Numbered from the stretch's first letter, positions 22,726 through 34,716 are shown. The stretch is 64,000 bases of DNA from Serratia proteamaculans (GCF_013337185.1 NZ_SWDE01000003.1:1-64000), one strand, 5' to 3'. Program-made: numbers and translations. Notes: a model not told the origin generated them from the sequence alone.

Positions 22726-24432
22726 TTATTGCACCGTTTTCTGCAAATGCGCGTTGAATGCCACTGCATCCATAAATCCGGTAACCCGTTGGCTGGTTAA
22801 CTCTTGCCCCGTGCCGTTAAAGAACAAAATAGTAGGCAATCCCAGGACTTTCAGGTGCTTAAGGAGCGCAACCTGCTCGCTATTGTTGGCCGTGACATCC
22901 GCCTGCAGCAGCACCGTGTTGGCAAGCGCTGCCTGAACGCGTGCATCGCTGAAGGTATACTTCTCGAATTCCTTACAGGCGACGCACCAGTCGGCGTACA
23001 GATCAAGCATCACCGGCCTCCCCTGTGCCTGCTGTAGAGCGGCATTGAGTTGATCGACATTACTGACACGTGTGAAGTTCAGGTGCTGTACCGTTGCCTG
23101 CTGTGCGCTGCTGGTGCCAAAAGCCCAGTCTTGCAGCGGTCGCGCAGCAATGACGGCAGCCGCCAGCAACAGTAATTGCAATGCCCGTACCCAGCCGCGG
23201 GAGGTCTTCAGGCTCAGCGCGAAGGCCCAGCCGAAGAACGTCAGGCCGAGCAGGCTCCACAACCGTAGTCCCCACACATCACCAATCACTCGCTCCAGCA
23301 GAAATACCGGCAGCGCCAGGATCACAAAGCCGAAAGCCTCTTTGACATACTGCATCCATGGGCCACTGCGTGGCAACAGACGGTTACCGAACAGGGTCAC
23401 CAGCACCAGCGGGATGCCCATCCCCAGCGCATACAGATACAAGGTGCCGCCGCCGGCCCACATATTGCCGCTTTGGGCAATGTACAACAGGATGGCGCTA
23501 AGCGGCGCGGTGGTGCAAGGGGAGCAAATAAGGCCGGCCAGTGCGCCCATCAGGAACACACCAGGCAGCGAACCGCCTTGTTGAGTGTTGCTCCAGCCCG
23601 CCAGGCGGGTTTGCAGCGAAGAAGGTAACTGCAGCGAATACAGACCGAACATCGACAGCGCCAGGGCGATAAACAGCACCGACAGGCCGATGAGCACATA
23701 CGGATGTTGCAGCGCTGCCTGGAATTGCAAGCCGGCGGCGGCAACCACCAAACCCAGCAAGGTGTAGGTCAGCGCCATGCCCTGCACATAAACCACCGCC
23801 AGTGCCAGTATACGCCCGCTGCTGTGCGGCTTTTCACGTCCAAGAATGATGCCGGAAATCAGCGGATACATCGGCAATACGCAGGGGGTGAAAGCAATAC
23901 CAATGCCAATCAGCAGTGCCCATAGCGGGGAGAATGGCAGGCTGGCCGGCACCGGTTCTTCGGGGGCGCTGACTGGCAGTGCGGTTGTGGCACTTACTGC
24001 ATCCAGCGGGATCACCCGCGTTTCCGGCGGATAGCAGAAACCTGCTTCGGCGCAGCCCTGATAAGTCACGCTCAGGCTGGCGCCGCTGGTGGCCTGCTGC
24101 AGTGGGATTGGCAGATTCAGCTGTTGTTTGAAAATAGAGACTTCGCCGAAGAACTCATCTTTGTGACTCAGCCCGGCCGGCAGCTCAAAGGAGCCTAACT
24201 TTGCCTGCTGCGGCACCAGTTTGATTTGCTGGCGATAGAGGTAATAACCGGGGCGAATTTGCCAGTTCAGCGTCAGCTGGTGGTCCTGCTGCTTAAAATC
24301 GAAGGCAAAAGCCTGATCGACCGGCACGAATTGATTGCCGCCGTTAGGGGCGAACAGCGATGCCTGAGCCGCCTGTGGCAAAAAAAACAGGCCGCATAGC
24401 AGGAATATCAATTTAATGAGGCGTTGATCCAT
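22726..24432 (-). CDS. dsbD: Thiol:disulfide interchange protein DsbD
   Basis: 568 residues. It moves electrons from cytoplasmic thioredoxin across the inner membrane to DsbC, DsbG and CcmG. Signal peptide about 1-24; periplasmic alpha domain with the Cys pair in CAEAGFC; membrane beta domain of eight helices with Cys in [10 protein letters not shown] and in LICSPCT; C-terminal thioredoxin-like gamma domain with CVAC at 483-486. Its first 25 bases overlap the end of cutA, as in E. coli. All six redox cysteines are present. Confidence 0.97.
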   Translation of the reverse strand: MDQRLIKLIFLLCGLFFLPQAAQASLFAPNGGNQFVPVDQAFAFDFKQQDHQLTLNWQIRPGYYLYRQQIKLVPQQAKLGSFELPAGLSHKDEFFGEVSIFKQQLNLPIPLQQATSGASLSVTYQGCAEAGFCYPPETRVIPLDAVSATTALPVSAPEEPVPASLPFSPLWALLIGIGIAFTPCVLPMYPLISGIILGREKPHSSGRILALAVVYVQGMALTYTLLGLVVAAAGLQFQAALQHPYVLIGLSVLFIALALSMFGLYSLQLPSSLQTRLAGWSNTQQGGSLPGVFLMGALAGLICSPCTTAPLSAILLYIAQSGNMWAGGGTLYLYALGMGIPLVLVTLFGNRLLPRSGPWMQYVKEAFGFVILALPVFLLERVIGDVWGLRLWSLLGLTFFGWAFALSLKTSRGWVRALQLLLLAAAVIAARPLQDWAFGTSSAQQATVQHLNFTRVSNVDQLNAALQQAQGRPVMLDLYADWCVACKEFEKYTFSDARVQAALANTVLLQADVTANNSEQVALLKHLKVLGLPTILFFNGTGQELTSQRVTGFMDAVAFNAHLQKTVQ

Positions 24433-24731
24433 AACAGGTAGTCTTTATCTCCAGCCATCACCGGCAGCACCAGCAGCTCGGGCGTCTGATACGGGTGATG
24501 TTGTTTCAGGTAGTTGAGCAGGGCATCTTGATGGCGGCGTTCGCTTTTAAACAGCATTTGCACTTCGTACTCCTGTTCCAGTTTCCCTTCCCAGTAGTAT
24601 AACGATGATGCGCCGGGCAGCAGCGTGACGCAGGCCGCCAGCTTTTCCCCCAAAACCCGGGCCGCCAGGTCTTGAGCCGTGGCTTCATCGGGTGCGGTGC
24701 AGAGTATGACGACAGCTTCGCAATCAGACAT
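24408..24731 (-). CDS. cutA: Divalent cation tolerance protein CutA
   Basis: 107 residues from ATG 24731, chosen because GAGGG lies 6 nt upstream; an ATG 15 nt earlier lacks a ribosome site. Small trimeric ferredoxin-like-fold protein. Conserved features are [34 protein letters not shown] (family signature region) and [12 protein letters not shown]. It is associated with copper and other divalent-cation tolerance in the cytoplasm; the mechanism is unsettled. The 3' end overlaps dsbD. Confidence 0.95.
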   Translation of the reverse strand: MSDCEAVVILCTAPDEATAQDLAARVLGEKLAACVTLLPGASSLYYWEGKLEQEYEVQMLFKSERRHQDALLNYLKQHHPYQTPELLVLPVMAGDKDYLLWINASLN

Positions 24732-24827
24732 CTTCAGCCCTCTCATCGAGATTATCAGTGGGCACTATACCTTGAAGGGCGGTCGGCTAGAAGGCGAGTT
24801 TATCGCCAATGGGGCGGGGTAGGGAAA

Positions 24828-24845
24828 CCGGGGCCGCAGCCCCGG
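24828..24845 (-). terminator. Weak hairpin after dcuA
   Basis: CCGGGGC-cgca-GCCCCGG is a strong 7-bp GC stem just past the dcuA stop, but only three T residues follow on the minus strand. Confidence 0.45.
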
Positions 24846-24853
24846 CGAAAGCA

Positions 24854-26155
24854 TTACAGCATCACGCTGCCCAGCAGGAAGCCGAACAGCACCGCCAATA
24901 CCACCCCGATGGTGCCGGGAATAAAGAACGGATGGTTAAACACAAAACGCCCGATGCGCGTGGTGCCGGTGTCATCCATCTGTACCGCGGCGACCAGCGT
25001 AGGGTAGGTCGGCAGGATGAACAGGCCGGAGACGGCGGCAAAGGACGCGACGGCGGTCAATGGCGAGACGTTCAGCGCCAGCGCCATTGGCATCAGCGCC
25101 TTGGCGGTTGCGGCCTGAGAATATAGCAGCGCCGAGCAGAAGAAGAAGATCACCGCCAGCAGCCACGGATGTGATTGGATCACGGTACCCGCAGTCTCTT
25201 TGATCCAGTCGATATTGGCCTGTACAAAGGTGTCGCCCAGCCAGGCCACGCCCAAAATACAGATACAGGCGCTCATACCGGCCTTAAAGGTGCTGGAGTT
25301 GAGTACCATATCGGTATCGACTTTGCACAGCAGGGTGGTCAGGGTGGCGACGCTCAGCATGATGATCAAAATCGCGTTGGTGGTGTTCATCAAGGGTTTT
25401 GCCACCAGGCCCAGACCCGGGCTGTTGATGATGGCGTAGGCCACCACGCACAGCACCCCCAGCAGGAATAACAGCACCGAGACTTTGGCGCGGGGTTTGA
25501 TTTCCACAGTCTTGTTGCCGCGCAGGGTGACCAGGCCTTCTTCAAGGCGTTTCTGGTAAACCGGATCGTCAGACAGTTTGGAGTCGAACATCCAGCTCAC
25601 CAACAGCGACATCAGGACCACGGCGCAGAAGGTAGAAGGCATGACCACCATCAGCAGGTGCAGATAGCTGACGCCGTGACCTTCCATCACTGAGGACATG
25701 TAGACCACCGCGGCGGAAATCGGCGAGGCGGTGATGGCAATCTGGGCGGATACCACGGCGGTAGACAGCGGGCGGCAAGGCTTGATGCCCTGTTCTTTCG
25801 CCACTTCGGCAATCACGGGCAGTGCGGAAAGCGAAATGTTGCCAGTACCGGCGAAGATAGTCAGAAAATAGGTGACGATCGGTGCCAGAATGGTGATGTG
25901 TTTAGGGTTCTTGCGCAGCAGTTTTTCCGTTTGCTGGACCAGATAGTCCATGCCGCCGGCGACCTGCATCGCTGAGATCGCGGCAATCACCGCCATGATG
26001 ATGGAGATCACGTCGAACGGAATGCTGCCCGGCTTCACGCCAATCAGCGCCAGGACCAGCACCCCCAGCCCTCCTGCAAATCCAATTCCGATACCGCCCA
26101 ATCTGGCCCCTAAAAAAATGGCCAGCAGAACGATAACCAATTCTACGGCTAACAT
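24854..26155 (-). CDS. dcuA: C4-dicarboxylate antiporter DcuA
   Basis: 433 residues, the length of E. coli DcuA. Inner-membrane transporter with 10 or more hydrophobic segments; the N-terminus MLAVELVIVLLAIFLGARLGG and the FAGTGNISLSALPVIAEVA segment are typical. It exchanges aspartate, fumarate or malate for succinate, supplying AspA with aspartate and the fumarate reductase pathway with fumarate. It lies 125 bp after aspA, separated by a strong terminator, so cotranscription with aspA would need readthrough or a separate promoter. Confidence 0.96.
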   Translation of the reverse strand: MLAVELVIVLLAIFLGARLGGIGIGFAGGLGVLVLALIGVKPGSIPFDVISIIMAVIAAISAMQVAGGMDYLVQQTEKLLRKNPKHITILAPIVTYFLTIFAGTGNISLSALPVIAEVAKEQGIKPCRPLSTAVVSAQIAITASPISAAVVYMSSVMEGHGVSYLHLLMVVMPSTFCAVVLMSLLVSWMFDSKLSDDPVYQKRLEEGLVTLRGNKTVEIKPRAKVSVLLFLLGVLCVVAYAIINSPGLGLVAKPLMNTTNAILIIMLSVATLTTLLCKVDTDMVLNSSTFKAGMSACICILGVAWLGDTFVQANIDWIKETAGTVIQSHPWLLAVIFFFCSALLYSQAATAKALMPMALALNVSPLTAVASFAAVSGLFILPTYPTLVAAVQMDDTGTTRIGRFVFNHPFFIPGTIGVVLAVLFGFLLGSVML

Positions 26156-26222
26156 AGTGTCTACTCCTTAAAATAAGATTATTTGAAAATAAAAAGTTAA
26201 AATTTTGTGGGCGATGGAAAGT

Positions 26223-26261
26223 AAAAAGGCACGCTATCCAGGGGACTTAGCGTGCCTTTTT
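26223..26261 (-). terminator. aspA terminator
   Basis: AAAAAGGCACGCTA and its perfect complement flank an 11-nt loop; the minus-strand transcript ends in a U-run. It lies between aspA and dcuA and is symmetric. Confidence 0.9.
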
Positions 26262-26280
26262 GGGCTACCGGGTGTATCTG

Positions 26281-27717
26281 TTATTGTTCATTTTCATCCG
26301 TATAGCGTTTGGCTTTATAGGCAGGATGCATCAGGTTCTCCACGGAGAAGATATCATCCAGCTCGGCTTCGGTCAGCAGACCGCGTTCCAGCACTACTTC
26401 GCGTACACTCTTGCCGGTTTCAGCACAGATCTTCCCGACGATGTCACCATTGTGGTGGCCAATGAACGGGTTCAGATAGGTGACGATACCGATGGAGTTG
26501 AACACGTAGTGTTCACACACTTCTTTGTTCGCGGTGATGCCGTTAATGCATTTTTCCAACAGGTTATAGCAGGCGTTGGTCAGGATATGGATTGACTCAA
26601 ACATCGCCTGGCCAATCACCGGCTCCATCACGTTCAACTGCAGCTGGCCTGCTTCGGCCGCCATGGTAACGCAAGTATCGTTGCCAATCACCTTGAAACA
26701 CACCTGATTGACCACTTCCGGGATCACCGGGTTGACCTTGGCTGGCATGATGGAAGAACCCGCCTGCAGTTCCGGCAGGTTGATCTCGTTCAGACCGGCG
26801 CGCGGGCCTGAAGACAGCAGGCGCAGGTCGTTACAGATCTTGGAAAGTTTGACCGCCAAACGTTTCAGTGCGCTGTGCACCATGACGTAGGCGCCGCAGT
26901 CGGAGGTGGCTTCGATCAAATCTTCGGCCGGCACGACCGGCAGGTTGCTGACTTCGGCCAGTTTCTGTACCGCCAGCTGCGAGTAGCCTTCTGGCGTGTT
27001 CAGGGCAGTACCGATAGCGGTGGCGCCCAGGTTCACTTCCAGCAGCAGCTCGGCGGTGCGATGCAGGTTGCGGGTTTCTTCTTTCAGCAGCACGCTGAAT
27101 GCATGGAATTCCTGGCCCAGTGTCATAGGCACCGCATCCTGCAACTGGGTACGACCCATTTTCAGGATGGTTTCGAACTCTTTGGCCTTGTGGTCAAAGC
27201 CTTCGCGCAGTTGGTTGATGGCATCGATCAGCTTTTGGTTGGAAGCGTAAACCGCAATACGGAAGCCGGTAGGGTAGGCGTCGTTGGTGGACTGGCATTT
27301 ATTGAGGTGATCGTTAGGGTTCAGATATTGGTATTCGCCTTTCTGATGACCCATCAGCTCCAGACCGATATTTGCCAGCACTTCGTTGGTGTTCATGTTC
27401 AGCGAAGTGCCTGCACCGCCCTGGAACACGTCCACCGGGAACTGGTCCATGCATTTGCCTTTATCCAGCACTTCATCACAGGCCTGGATGATGACATCGG
27501 CGATTTTGCGTGGGATGGTTTTTAGTTCTTTATTCGCCAGCGCAGCGGCTTTTTTTACCATCACCATGCCACGGACAAACTCGGGCACGTCACTGATTTT
27601 GCTATTACTGATATAAAAATTTTCAATCGCACGCAGAGTGTGAACACCGTAATAGGCTTCTGCGGGGACTTCACGTGTTCCTAACAGGTCTTCTTCGATA
27701 CGAATGTTATTTGACAT
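26281..27717 (-). CDS. aspA: Aspartate ammonia-lyase (aspartase)
   Basis: 478 residues. It converts L-aspartate to fumarate and ammonia in the cytoplasm. Member of the fumarase/aspartase superfamily: the [11 protein letters not shown] signature carries the catalytic Ser on its flexible loop, and TSNDAYPT and [10 protein letters not shown] are the other conserved blocks. With dcuA downstream and frdABCD in the same window it forms an aspartate-to-fumarate-to-succinate route for fumarate respiration. A CRP-like site lies upstream. Confidence 0.98.
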   Translation of the reverse strand: MSNNIRIEEDLLGTREVPAEAYYGVHTLRAIENFYISNSKISDVPEFVRGMVMVKKAAALANKELKTIPRKIADVIIQACDEVLDKGKCMDQFPVDVFQGGAGTSLNMNTNEVLANIGLELMGHQKGEYQYLNPNDHLNKCQSTNDAYPTGFRIAVYASNQKLIDAINQLREGFDHKAKEFETILKMGRTQLQDAVPMTLGQEFHAFSVLLKEETRNLHRTAELLLEVNLGATAIGTALNTPEGYSQLAVQKLAEVSNLPVVPAEDLIEATSDCGAYVMVHSALKRLAVKLSKICNDLRLLSSGPRAGLNEINLPELQAGSSIMPAKVNPVIPEVVNQVCFKVIGNDTCVTMAAEAGQLQLNVMEPVIGQAMFESIHILTNACYNLLEKCINGITANKEVCEHYVFNSIGIVTYLNPFIGHHNGDIVGKICAETGKSVREVVLERGLLTEAELDDIFSVENLMHPAYKAKRYTDENEQ

Positions 27718-27903
27718 GTGAACCTTCTTTGAATTGCTGCCGAATTAATTAATTGTCAGGTAACCAAATTATGTTGCCGAAGGCTTCAGGCGTGAAACGA
27801 TTAACCACCGTGCCCGTTGCTGCCCAGATCATATGCTGGTTAGTAATAAATGACTGAATCCAGATCACCTTCTGAGCCTTCTAAAATCACGTGTTTCCCG
27901 TTC

Positions 27904-27919
27904 TGTGATCTCATTCACG
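27904..27919. promoter_or_regulatory. CRP site between aspA and fxsA
   Basis: TGTGA-N6-TCACG differs from the CRP core at one base. It is about 187 bp before the aspA start. E. coli aspA is known to be CRP-activated, so this is the likely target. Confidence 0.65.
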
Positions 27920-27991
27920 TTTACTAACTTTAGCAATAAAAAAGGGCCTTTGGTTGAAATGCCCCTAGGCTGACCCCATTGTATTTAGGTC

Positions 27992-28013
27992 GGCCGTTTA
28001 CCGGCCCCTTTTT
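27992..28013 (+). terminator. Terminator-like hairpin in the fxsA leader
   Basis: GGCCG-tttac-CGGCC followed by CC and five T residues lies about 50 bp before the fxsA start, inside the presumed leader. It may act as an attenuator, or end a short divergent-region transcript. Confidence 0.45.
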
Positions 28014-28062
28014 CGCGTTGTCGCCACTTTGCGGCAACGTAGATCTGCCAGAGGAGAACCAG

Positions 28063-28554
28063 GTGCGCTGGTTACCGTTACTGCTGATATTTTTATTGGC
28101 TTACATAGAGATATCGCTATTTATCAAGGTCGCCGCCGTCATGGGCGTGGCGATCACCCTGCTGTTGGTGGTATTTACCTCCTGCGTCGGCATTTCGCTG
28201 GTGCGCAATCAGGGCATGAAAACTTTCCTGCAGATGCAACAGAAGCTGGCCGCGGGTGAAAGCCCGGCGGCGGAAATGGTGAAGAGCGTTTCACTGGTAT
28301 TGGCGGGTTTCTTGCTGCTGGTGCCAGGTTTCTTTACCGACTTCCTTGGCCTGTTGCTGCTGTTGCCGCCGGTGCAGAAGTCGCTGACGCTGAAGCTGAT
28401 GCCGCATCTTTCCGTCTACCGTCCTGGCGGTTGGGGAACGGGTGGCGATGCTGCCAACGGCAACACCTTCGACGGTGAGTTTCAACGTAAAAACGACGAT
28501 CGTTACACCCTGGATCACCAGCCTGACGACCGCGACAAACCTAACGACAGATAA
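28063..28554 (+). CDS. fxsA: FxsA inner-membrane protein
   Basis: 163 residues from a GTG at 28063 with GAGGAG 6 nt upstream; the longer open frame lacks family similarity. Four hydrophobic stretches in the first 110 residues and the conserved segments FTSCVGISLVRNQG and LVPGFFTDFLGLLLLLPP. A charged, disordered tail ends in DDRDKPNDR. In E. coli, overproduction relieves exclusion of phage T7 by F plasmid; the normal function is unknown. Ends at a strong terminator before groES. Confidence 0.93.
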   Translation: MRWLPLLLIFLLAYIEISLFIKVAAVMGVAITLLLVVFTSCVGISLVRNQGMKTFLQMQQKLAAGESPAAEMVKSVSLVLAGFLLLVPGFFTDFLGLLLLLPPVQKSLTLKLMPHLSVYRPGGWGTGGDAANGNTFDGEFQRKNDDRYTLDHQPDDRDKPNDR

Positions 28555-28558
28555 AGAA

Positions 28559-28581
28559 ACGCGGCCCAGGCCGCGTTTTTT
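28559..28581 (+). terminator. fxsA terminator
   Basis: ACGCGGCC-ca-GGCCGCGT with six T residues, starting 5 bp after the fxsA stop. Confidence 0.92.
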
Positions 28582-28633
28582 GCATCCGTAGCTCAGTATT
28601 GCCGCCAAAAGCGAAAATTTTTTTGGCTGACCC

Positions 28634-28661
28634 CTTGAAGGGGGATGGAATGCCCCCATTT
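28634..28661 (+). promoter_or_regulatory. Sigma-32 heat-shock promoter of groESL
   Basis: CTTGAAG, a 13-bp spacer and CCCCATTT match the sigma-32 consensus and closely resemble the E. coli groE promoter. It lies 79 bp before groES. Confidence 0.92.
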
Positions 28662-28688
28662 CAAATCCCACGAGGCCGGTAATCATAA

Positions 28689-29033
<345 letters not shown>

Positions 29034-29065
29034 TAACGCTTTATCTTCTGAACTGAACGAGTTGA

Positions 29066-30724
<1,659 letters not shown>

Positions 30725-30751
30725 TCATCCCCCACACGTTTGTGTGCTAAG

Positions 30752-30780
30752 AACCCCGGCCAATTGGCCGGGGTTTTTTT
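30752..30780 (+). terminator. groEL terminator
   Basis: Perfect palindrome AACCCCGGCCAA and its complement followed by seven T residues, 28 bp after the groEL stop. Confidence 0.95.
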
Positions 30781-30793
30781 ATGGTTTGTAGAT

Positions 30794-32233
30794 TCAGTCT
30801 TCTGCGGGAGCGGTGGCTTTTTGCTGGCTATTGAAGAACAGGAATGCCGGGTTTTCGCTTTCGTGGGTGCCAAAAACGGTCTCGATACCGTAATCCGTGG
30901 TGACACAGAAGGAGATCTCACGGGCACCTCTGGCCCAGGCGGCTTTAACGGCGCTGCTGATATCATCTGAGTTGCGATAGTTGCCACTTGAGGCGACCCA
31001 GGCTCGTGTGACCTGTCTCCCGCCGCAGACCGGGGCATTATGTTGGGTCAGTGTCTCTTCATCCCAGTTGGCGCTGGTTTCAAAGAAATGGAGCATGTGG
31101 CTCGAGCCACTGAGGGTATTGGCGCTGTGGAAACGCAGGAAAATACCGTTATAAGGCACCCCGTCCAGTTCTTTTTTGTCGGGCAGATTAAATTTGAAAT
31201 AGGCGGTCTGACGCTGTTCCTGTGGGCTGCTCGTTCCATTTTGTGCCAGCATGCCGGGTTCGCTGCCGTAGTTGGCATTGGCATACTCGCCACCGCGGGT
31301 ATAACTATCGGCGATCGCGGGTTCAAAGACACTCGGTAGCCTTTTATCACACAAGACACCACGATTCAGACAGTAGTTGACCGCATATTTGAGGGTATCT
31401 TCCCGCCAGCCATTAAAAAAGTCGGCGTGGGCGGTATACAGACTGCCCCATTTTGGCTCGATACGACCGCCGGTAATGGTGGGGTTCATCGACAGCCGCA
31501 GGGTGGATAATTTGGTGCCGTTAGGGATCACGTAGGCAATGTTCATCTGCAGCAGCGGGATTTTAACCGGGTAGTCGGATGGGCAGACGCCATCTACATC
31601 ATATACCGCATTGCGCGGCCCATGATGTGGGGGGGCCAGGTTTTTACCGTCCCAGCAGTTAGGGAAGGAAAACGCCAGGTTAAATTGGGTGCGGCCATCA
31701 CCATAGGTTGGGCAAGTTTCGAGTGGATCCGGAGTGTAATGACCGCCATTATCCGTTTTGCAAAAATAAAGAACCCCCTGTTTGGCACTGCTGCTTTCAT
31801 GTTGCCCGACCATTAACTGCAGGCCTCTGGGGAAGGCGACAACCGGGTAGCGGGTATCGGCATTTCGGTAATAGGTTTTCATATGGTCAGGTTTAATGAT
31901 TTCACCGTTGGTGGTATCCAACAGCTGCGGTGCCCAGTATGAGGTGCCGTCTGCGGCCGATGTACAGGTGTTATCCGGCTTGGCCATCAGCGAATCTACC
32001 GTACTGTAGGCATTGGACTCTTTGTTACCAAAGAAGTCGTGCACCATGGATTCCCCTGGGCGGCCAAATGCCATCATCGGGTCATCCGCCAGGGTATGGG
32101 ACAATAGGCATTCAACATTGAATTGCCCCATGCCCTTTTCCGCAGTTCCGCCTTCAGCGCAGGCCGCGCCGCTGAGCGTCAGCATCACGCTGCCGGTAAG
32201 TAGAAGTAAGCCTTTGTTTTTTTGTCTGTTCAT
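30794..32233 (-). CDS. Secreted DUF1996-domain protein
   Basis: 479 residues from ATG 32233; the 26 upstream codons do not look like a protein and would bury the signal peptide. Signal peptide about 1-26 (LLLLTGSVMLTLSGAACA). Residues about 34-270 match DUF1996 (NVECLLSHTLADDPMM, a paired-Cys region, FPNCWDGKNL). The C-terminal part (about 300-470) is a beta-rich DNRLRE-like domain with FKFNLP and FFETSANWDEETLT. At least eight cysteines suggest disulfides in a periplasmic or secreted product. Function unknown; related proteins are common in fungi and actinobacteria. It interrupts the groEL-yjeI order of E. coli. Confidence 0.75.
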   Translation of the reverse strand: MNRQKNKGLLLLTGSVMLTLSGAACAEGGTAEKGMGQFNVECLLSHTLADDPMMAFGRPGESMVHDFFGNKESNAYSTVDSLMAKPDNTCTSAADGTSYWAPQLLDTTNGEIIKPDHMKTYYRNADTRYPVVAFPRGLQLMVGQHESSSAKQGVLYFCKTDNGGHYTPDPLETCPTYGDGRTQFNLAFSFPNCWDGKNLAPPHHGPRNAVYDVDGVCPSDYPVKIPLLQMNIAYVIPNGTKLSTLRLSMNPTITGGRIEPKWGSLYTAHADFFNGWREDTLKYAVNYCLNRGVLCDKRLPSVFEPAIADSYTRGGEYANANYGSEPGMLAQNGTSSPQEQRQTAYFKFNLPDKKELDGVPYNGIFLRFHSANTLSGSSHMLHFFETSANWDEETLTQHNAPVCGGRQVTRAWVASSGNYRNSDDISSAVKAAWARGAREISFCVTTDYGIETVFGTHESENPAFLFFNSQQKATAPAED

Positions 32234-32646
32234 ATTAAAAATATCTCTCGACGATGAGTCCATAAAACAGAATGAAAAAGAAAATGGATCTTTGGCGTCA
32301 AGGTGGCACAAAATTGAGATAGGGCAGTCTCAAATTCGATGAATATAAGGTTTTTTAAGGTCTTGGATATTTATTTACCCTGAAAATTTCGTCGCTGGGA
32401 TGATCTAATAACGGAAGCTATACTTGGCCGGACAGGTGATAAACAGCTGGCGGTGGGGATTTGCGTGCTTAGCGGCACGGTATTTGATGATATTTTTGCA
32501 GACCAGGCTGATTTAGCTGGTAAACTGACTGTTCATTAGCCGTCGCTCAAGACGTTGGCCAGGCACCAGTGGCAACGGATGCTTAAGAGATGGCATCGCT
32601 TTCTGATAAGCTTTTGCGGAATTCTCAATATCATATGGGGAACAAG
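32234..32646. other. Divergent intergenic region, DUF1996 gene/yjeI
   Basis: 413 bp without a supported gene. It should hold both promoters. A TATACT hexamer at 32419-32424 is the only clear promoter-like element; no matching -35 is seen. Confidence 0.5.
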
Positions 32647-32991
32647 ATGCGGATTAAAGCCTTACTGGGTCTTTCGGCAGCCGTGCTGCTGGCAGGTTGC
32701 AGCAGCACCAATGAACTGTCCGCCGCAGGTCAGCAGGTTAAATTTACCGACACCAAACCGGCTGCGGAATGCCAGCTGGTGGGTGAAGTGACTGGCACCC
32801 AGAGCAACTGGTTGTCCGGTAACGGTGGTGAAGGCAGCTCCATGCGCGGCGCGGCAAACGATCTGCGTAACAAGGCAGCGGCGATGGGCGGCAATGTCAT
32901 TTACGGTGCCACCAGTCCAAGTCAGAACCTGCTTTCAAGCTTTGCCCCGCTGGACAGCAAAATGGCCGGTCAGGTTTATAAGTGCCCGTAA
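32647..32991 (+). CDS. yjeI: DUF4156 lipoprotein YjeI
   Basis: 114 residues from ATG 32647, preceded by GGGGA at 6 nt; the longer frame would hide the lipoprotein signal. Lipobox LLAGC with Cys17. The conserved core SNWLSGNGGEGSSMRGAANDLRN and the VIYGATSPS segment match E. coli YjeI. Two more cysteines (AECQL and YKCP) may form a disulfide. Outer-membrane or periplasmic lipoprotein of unknown role. Its position after groEL is conserved apart from the DUF1996 insertion. Confidence 0.93.
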   Translation: MRIKALLGLSAAVLLAGCSSTNELSAAGQQVKFTDTKPAAECQLVGEVTGTQSNWLSGNGGEGSSMRGAANDLRNKAAAMGGNVIYGATSPSQNLLSSFAPLDSKMAGQVYKCP

Positions 32992-33016
32992 CGGCCTAAT
33001 GAACAACGCGTAACAT

Positions 33017-33049
33017 AAAAAAGAGGCATGCCGAGGCATGCCTCTTTTT
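33017..33049. terminator. Bidirectional terminator between yjeI and epmB
   Basis: AAAAAGAGGCATGCC-ga-GGCATGCCTCTTTTT, a 15-bp perfect stem with U-runs in both directions, between convergent genes. Confidence 0.95.
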
Positions 33050-33070
33050 GTATCTGCAATATACCCGTAC

Positions 33071-34099
33071 TCAGTCTTGCATCAGATGCAGATCGAGAGG
33101 GGTCTTGCTTGGTTTACCACCGACCTCACGGGTCAAGCGTGGCACCATATACCCGGAGATCTTGCCCAGCAACGCCTGCATGATGGTACGGGCTTCTTCG
33201 TCGCTCACCATAAAGTGTGCGGCCCCCTGCACCTTATCCAGTACGTGGATGTAGTAAGGCAGAATGCCTGCGTCAAACAACGCGTTGCTCAGTGCCGCCA
33301 GCGTATCGGCATCGTCATTGATACCGCGCAGCAGCACGCTTTGATTGAGCAAGGTGACGCCAGCCAAACGCAATTGCGCCATGCTGGCCTGCAGTTCGCG
33401 GTCAATTTCATTGGCATGGTTGATGTGCGTGACCATCAGTACCTGCAGGCGAGATGCCGACAGCCGTTGGCACAGCTCCGGCGTAATTCGCGCTGGGATC
33501 ACGACCGGCAAGCGGGTGTGAATACGCAGACGTTTTAGATGCTCAATGGCTTCCAGTTCACTGATTAGCCAGTCCAGCTCGTGGTCTTTTGCCATCAGCG
33601 GATCGCCACCCGAGAAAATAATCTCATCGAGTTCCGGGTGTTGGCGGATATAATCCAACGCCTGACGCCAGTTGGCCTTATTGCCCTGGTTGTCCTGATA
33701 CGGAAAATGGCGGCGGAAGCAGTAGCGGCAGTTGACCGCACAGCCGCCCTTAACCAGCAGCAAAGCACGATTTCGGTATTTATGCAGCAGCCCCGGCACT
33801 ACGCTACGCTGTTCATCCAGCGGATCGGTGGTGAAGCCAGGTGCATTGATGAATTCTTCGCTGGCAGTCAGTACCTGGCGCAGCAGTGGGTCATTGGCAT
33901 CGCCAGGCTGCATGCGGGCTACGAAAGAGCGGGGGACGCGCAGCGCAAACAACTTGCGTGCTTCACGGCCCTGCGGCAATTCCGGATGCGTATTCAGTGA
34001 TAAAAGCTGCAGTAATTCATCGGGATCGGTAATAACATCGGCGAGTTGATGCAACCAATCTTCTCTATATGCCGTATTTTGGGTTATAATGTGTGCCAT
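33071..34099 (-). CDS. epmB: EF-P (R)-beta-lysine formation: lysine 2,3-aminomutase EpmB
   Basis: 342 residues. Radical SAM, PLP-dependent enzyme that converts L-lysine to (R)-beta-lysine, which EpmA attaches to EF-P. The cluster motif CAVNCRYCFRRHFPY (CxxxCxxC) and FSGGDPL are clear; the C-terminal domain carries the PLP lysine. Divergent from efp with 42 bp between, an arrangement conserved in enterobacteria; efp and epmA are in the same window. Confidence 0.97.
   Translation of the reverse strand: MAHIITQNTAYREDWLHQLADVITDPDELLQLLSLNTHPELPQGREARKLFALRVPRSFVARMQPGDANDPLLRQVLTASEEFINAPGFTTDPLDEQRSVVPGLLHKYRNRALLLVKGGCAVNCRYCFRRHFPYQDNQGNKANWRQALDYIRQHPELDEIIFSGGDPLMAKDHELDWLISELEAIEHLKRLRIHTRLPVVIPARITPELCQRLSASRLQVLMVTHINHANEIDRELQASMAQLRLAGVTLLNQSVLLRGINDDADTLAALSNALFDAGILPYYIHVLDKVQGAAHFMVSDEEARTIMQALLGKISGYMVPRLTREVGGKPSKTPLDLHLMQD
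34085..34090 (+). promoter_or_regulatory. -10 element of the efp promoter
   Basis: TATAAT lies over the start of epmB, 52 bp before efp. No good -35 hexamer is visible. Confidence 0.5.
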
Positions 34100-34141
34100 T
34101 TTTTTGGCTAAGCTACCAGTTCAAATATTCAGAGGGCCATC

Positions 34142-34708
34142 ATGGCGACTTATTCTAGCAACGATTTCCGTCCGGGTCTTAAAATCATGTTCGAGGGCGA
34201 GCCTTACGCTATCGAATCCAGTGAGTTCGTTAAGCCGGGCAAGGGCCAGGCGTTTGCGCGCGTTAAAATGCGTCGCCTGCTGACCGGCAGCCGTGTAGAG
34301 AAAACCTTTAAATCTACCGACTCTTGCGAAGGTGCAGACGTTGTAGATACCAACATGAACTACCTGTACAACGACGGTGAGTTCTACCACTTCATGCACC
34401 CTGAGACTTTCGAGCAGCACGGTGTTGAAGAAAAAACCGTATCTGACGCGGCAAAATGGCTGCAAGATAACGCAGAATGTATCGTTACCCTGTGGGACGG
34501 TCGTCCTATCGCGGTTCAGCCACCGAACTTCATCGAAGCTGAAATCACTGATACCGATCCAGGCCTGAAAGGCGATACTGCCGGTACCGGCGGCAAGCCT
34601 GCGACCCTGAGCACCGGCGCCGTGGTCAAGGTTCCATTGTTCGTACAGATTGGCGAAGTTGTCCGCGTTGACACCCGCTCTGGCGAATACGTATCACGCG
34701 TAAAATAA
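34142..34708 (+). CDS. efp: Translation elongation factor P
   Basis: 188 residues. Binds the ribosome next to the P-site tRNA and relieves stalling at proline runs. Lys34 in VKPGKGQAF is the residue modified by EpmA and EpmB. The C-terminal OB-fold ends in [14 protein letters not shown] terminator follows. Codon bias is typical of highly expressed genes. Confidence 0.99.
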   Translation: MATYSSNDFRPGLKIMFEGEPYAIESSEFVKPGKGQAFARVKMRRLLTGSRVEKTFKSTDSCEGADVVDTNMNYLYNDGEFYHFMHPETFEQHGVEEKTVSDAAKWLQDNAECIVTLWDGRPIAVQPPNFIEAEITDTDPGLKGDTAGTGGKPATLSTGAVVKVPLFVQIGEVVRVDTRSGEYVSRVK

Positions 34709-34716
34709 GCTTCAAT

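Larger units (their letters stand above)
27718..28062. other. aspA/fxsA divergent intergenic region
   Basis: 345 bp without a gene. It holds a near-consensus CRP site (27904-27919) and, toward fxsA, a GC hairpin with a T-run (27992-28013). Promoter hexamers are not distinct enough to assign. Confidence 0.6.
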
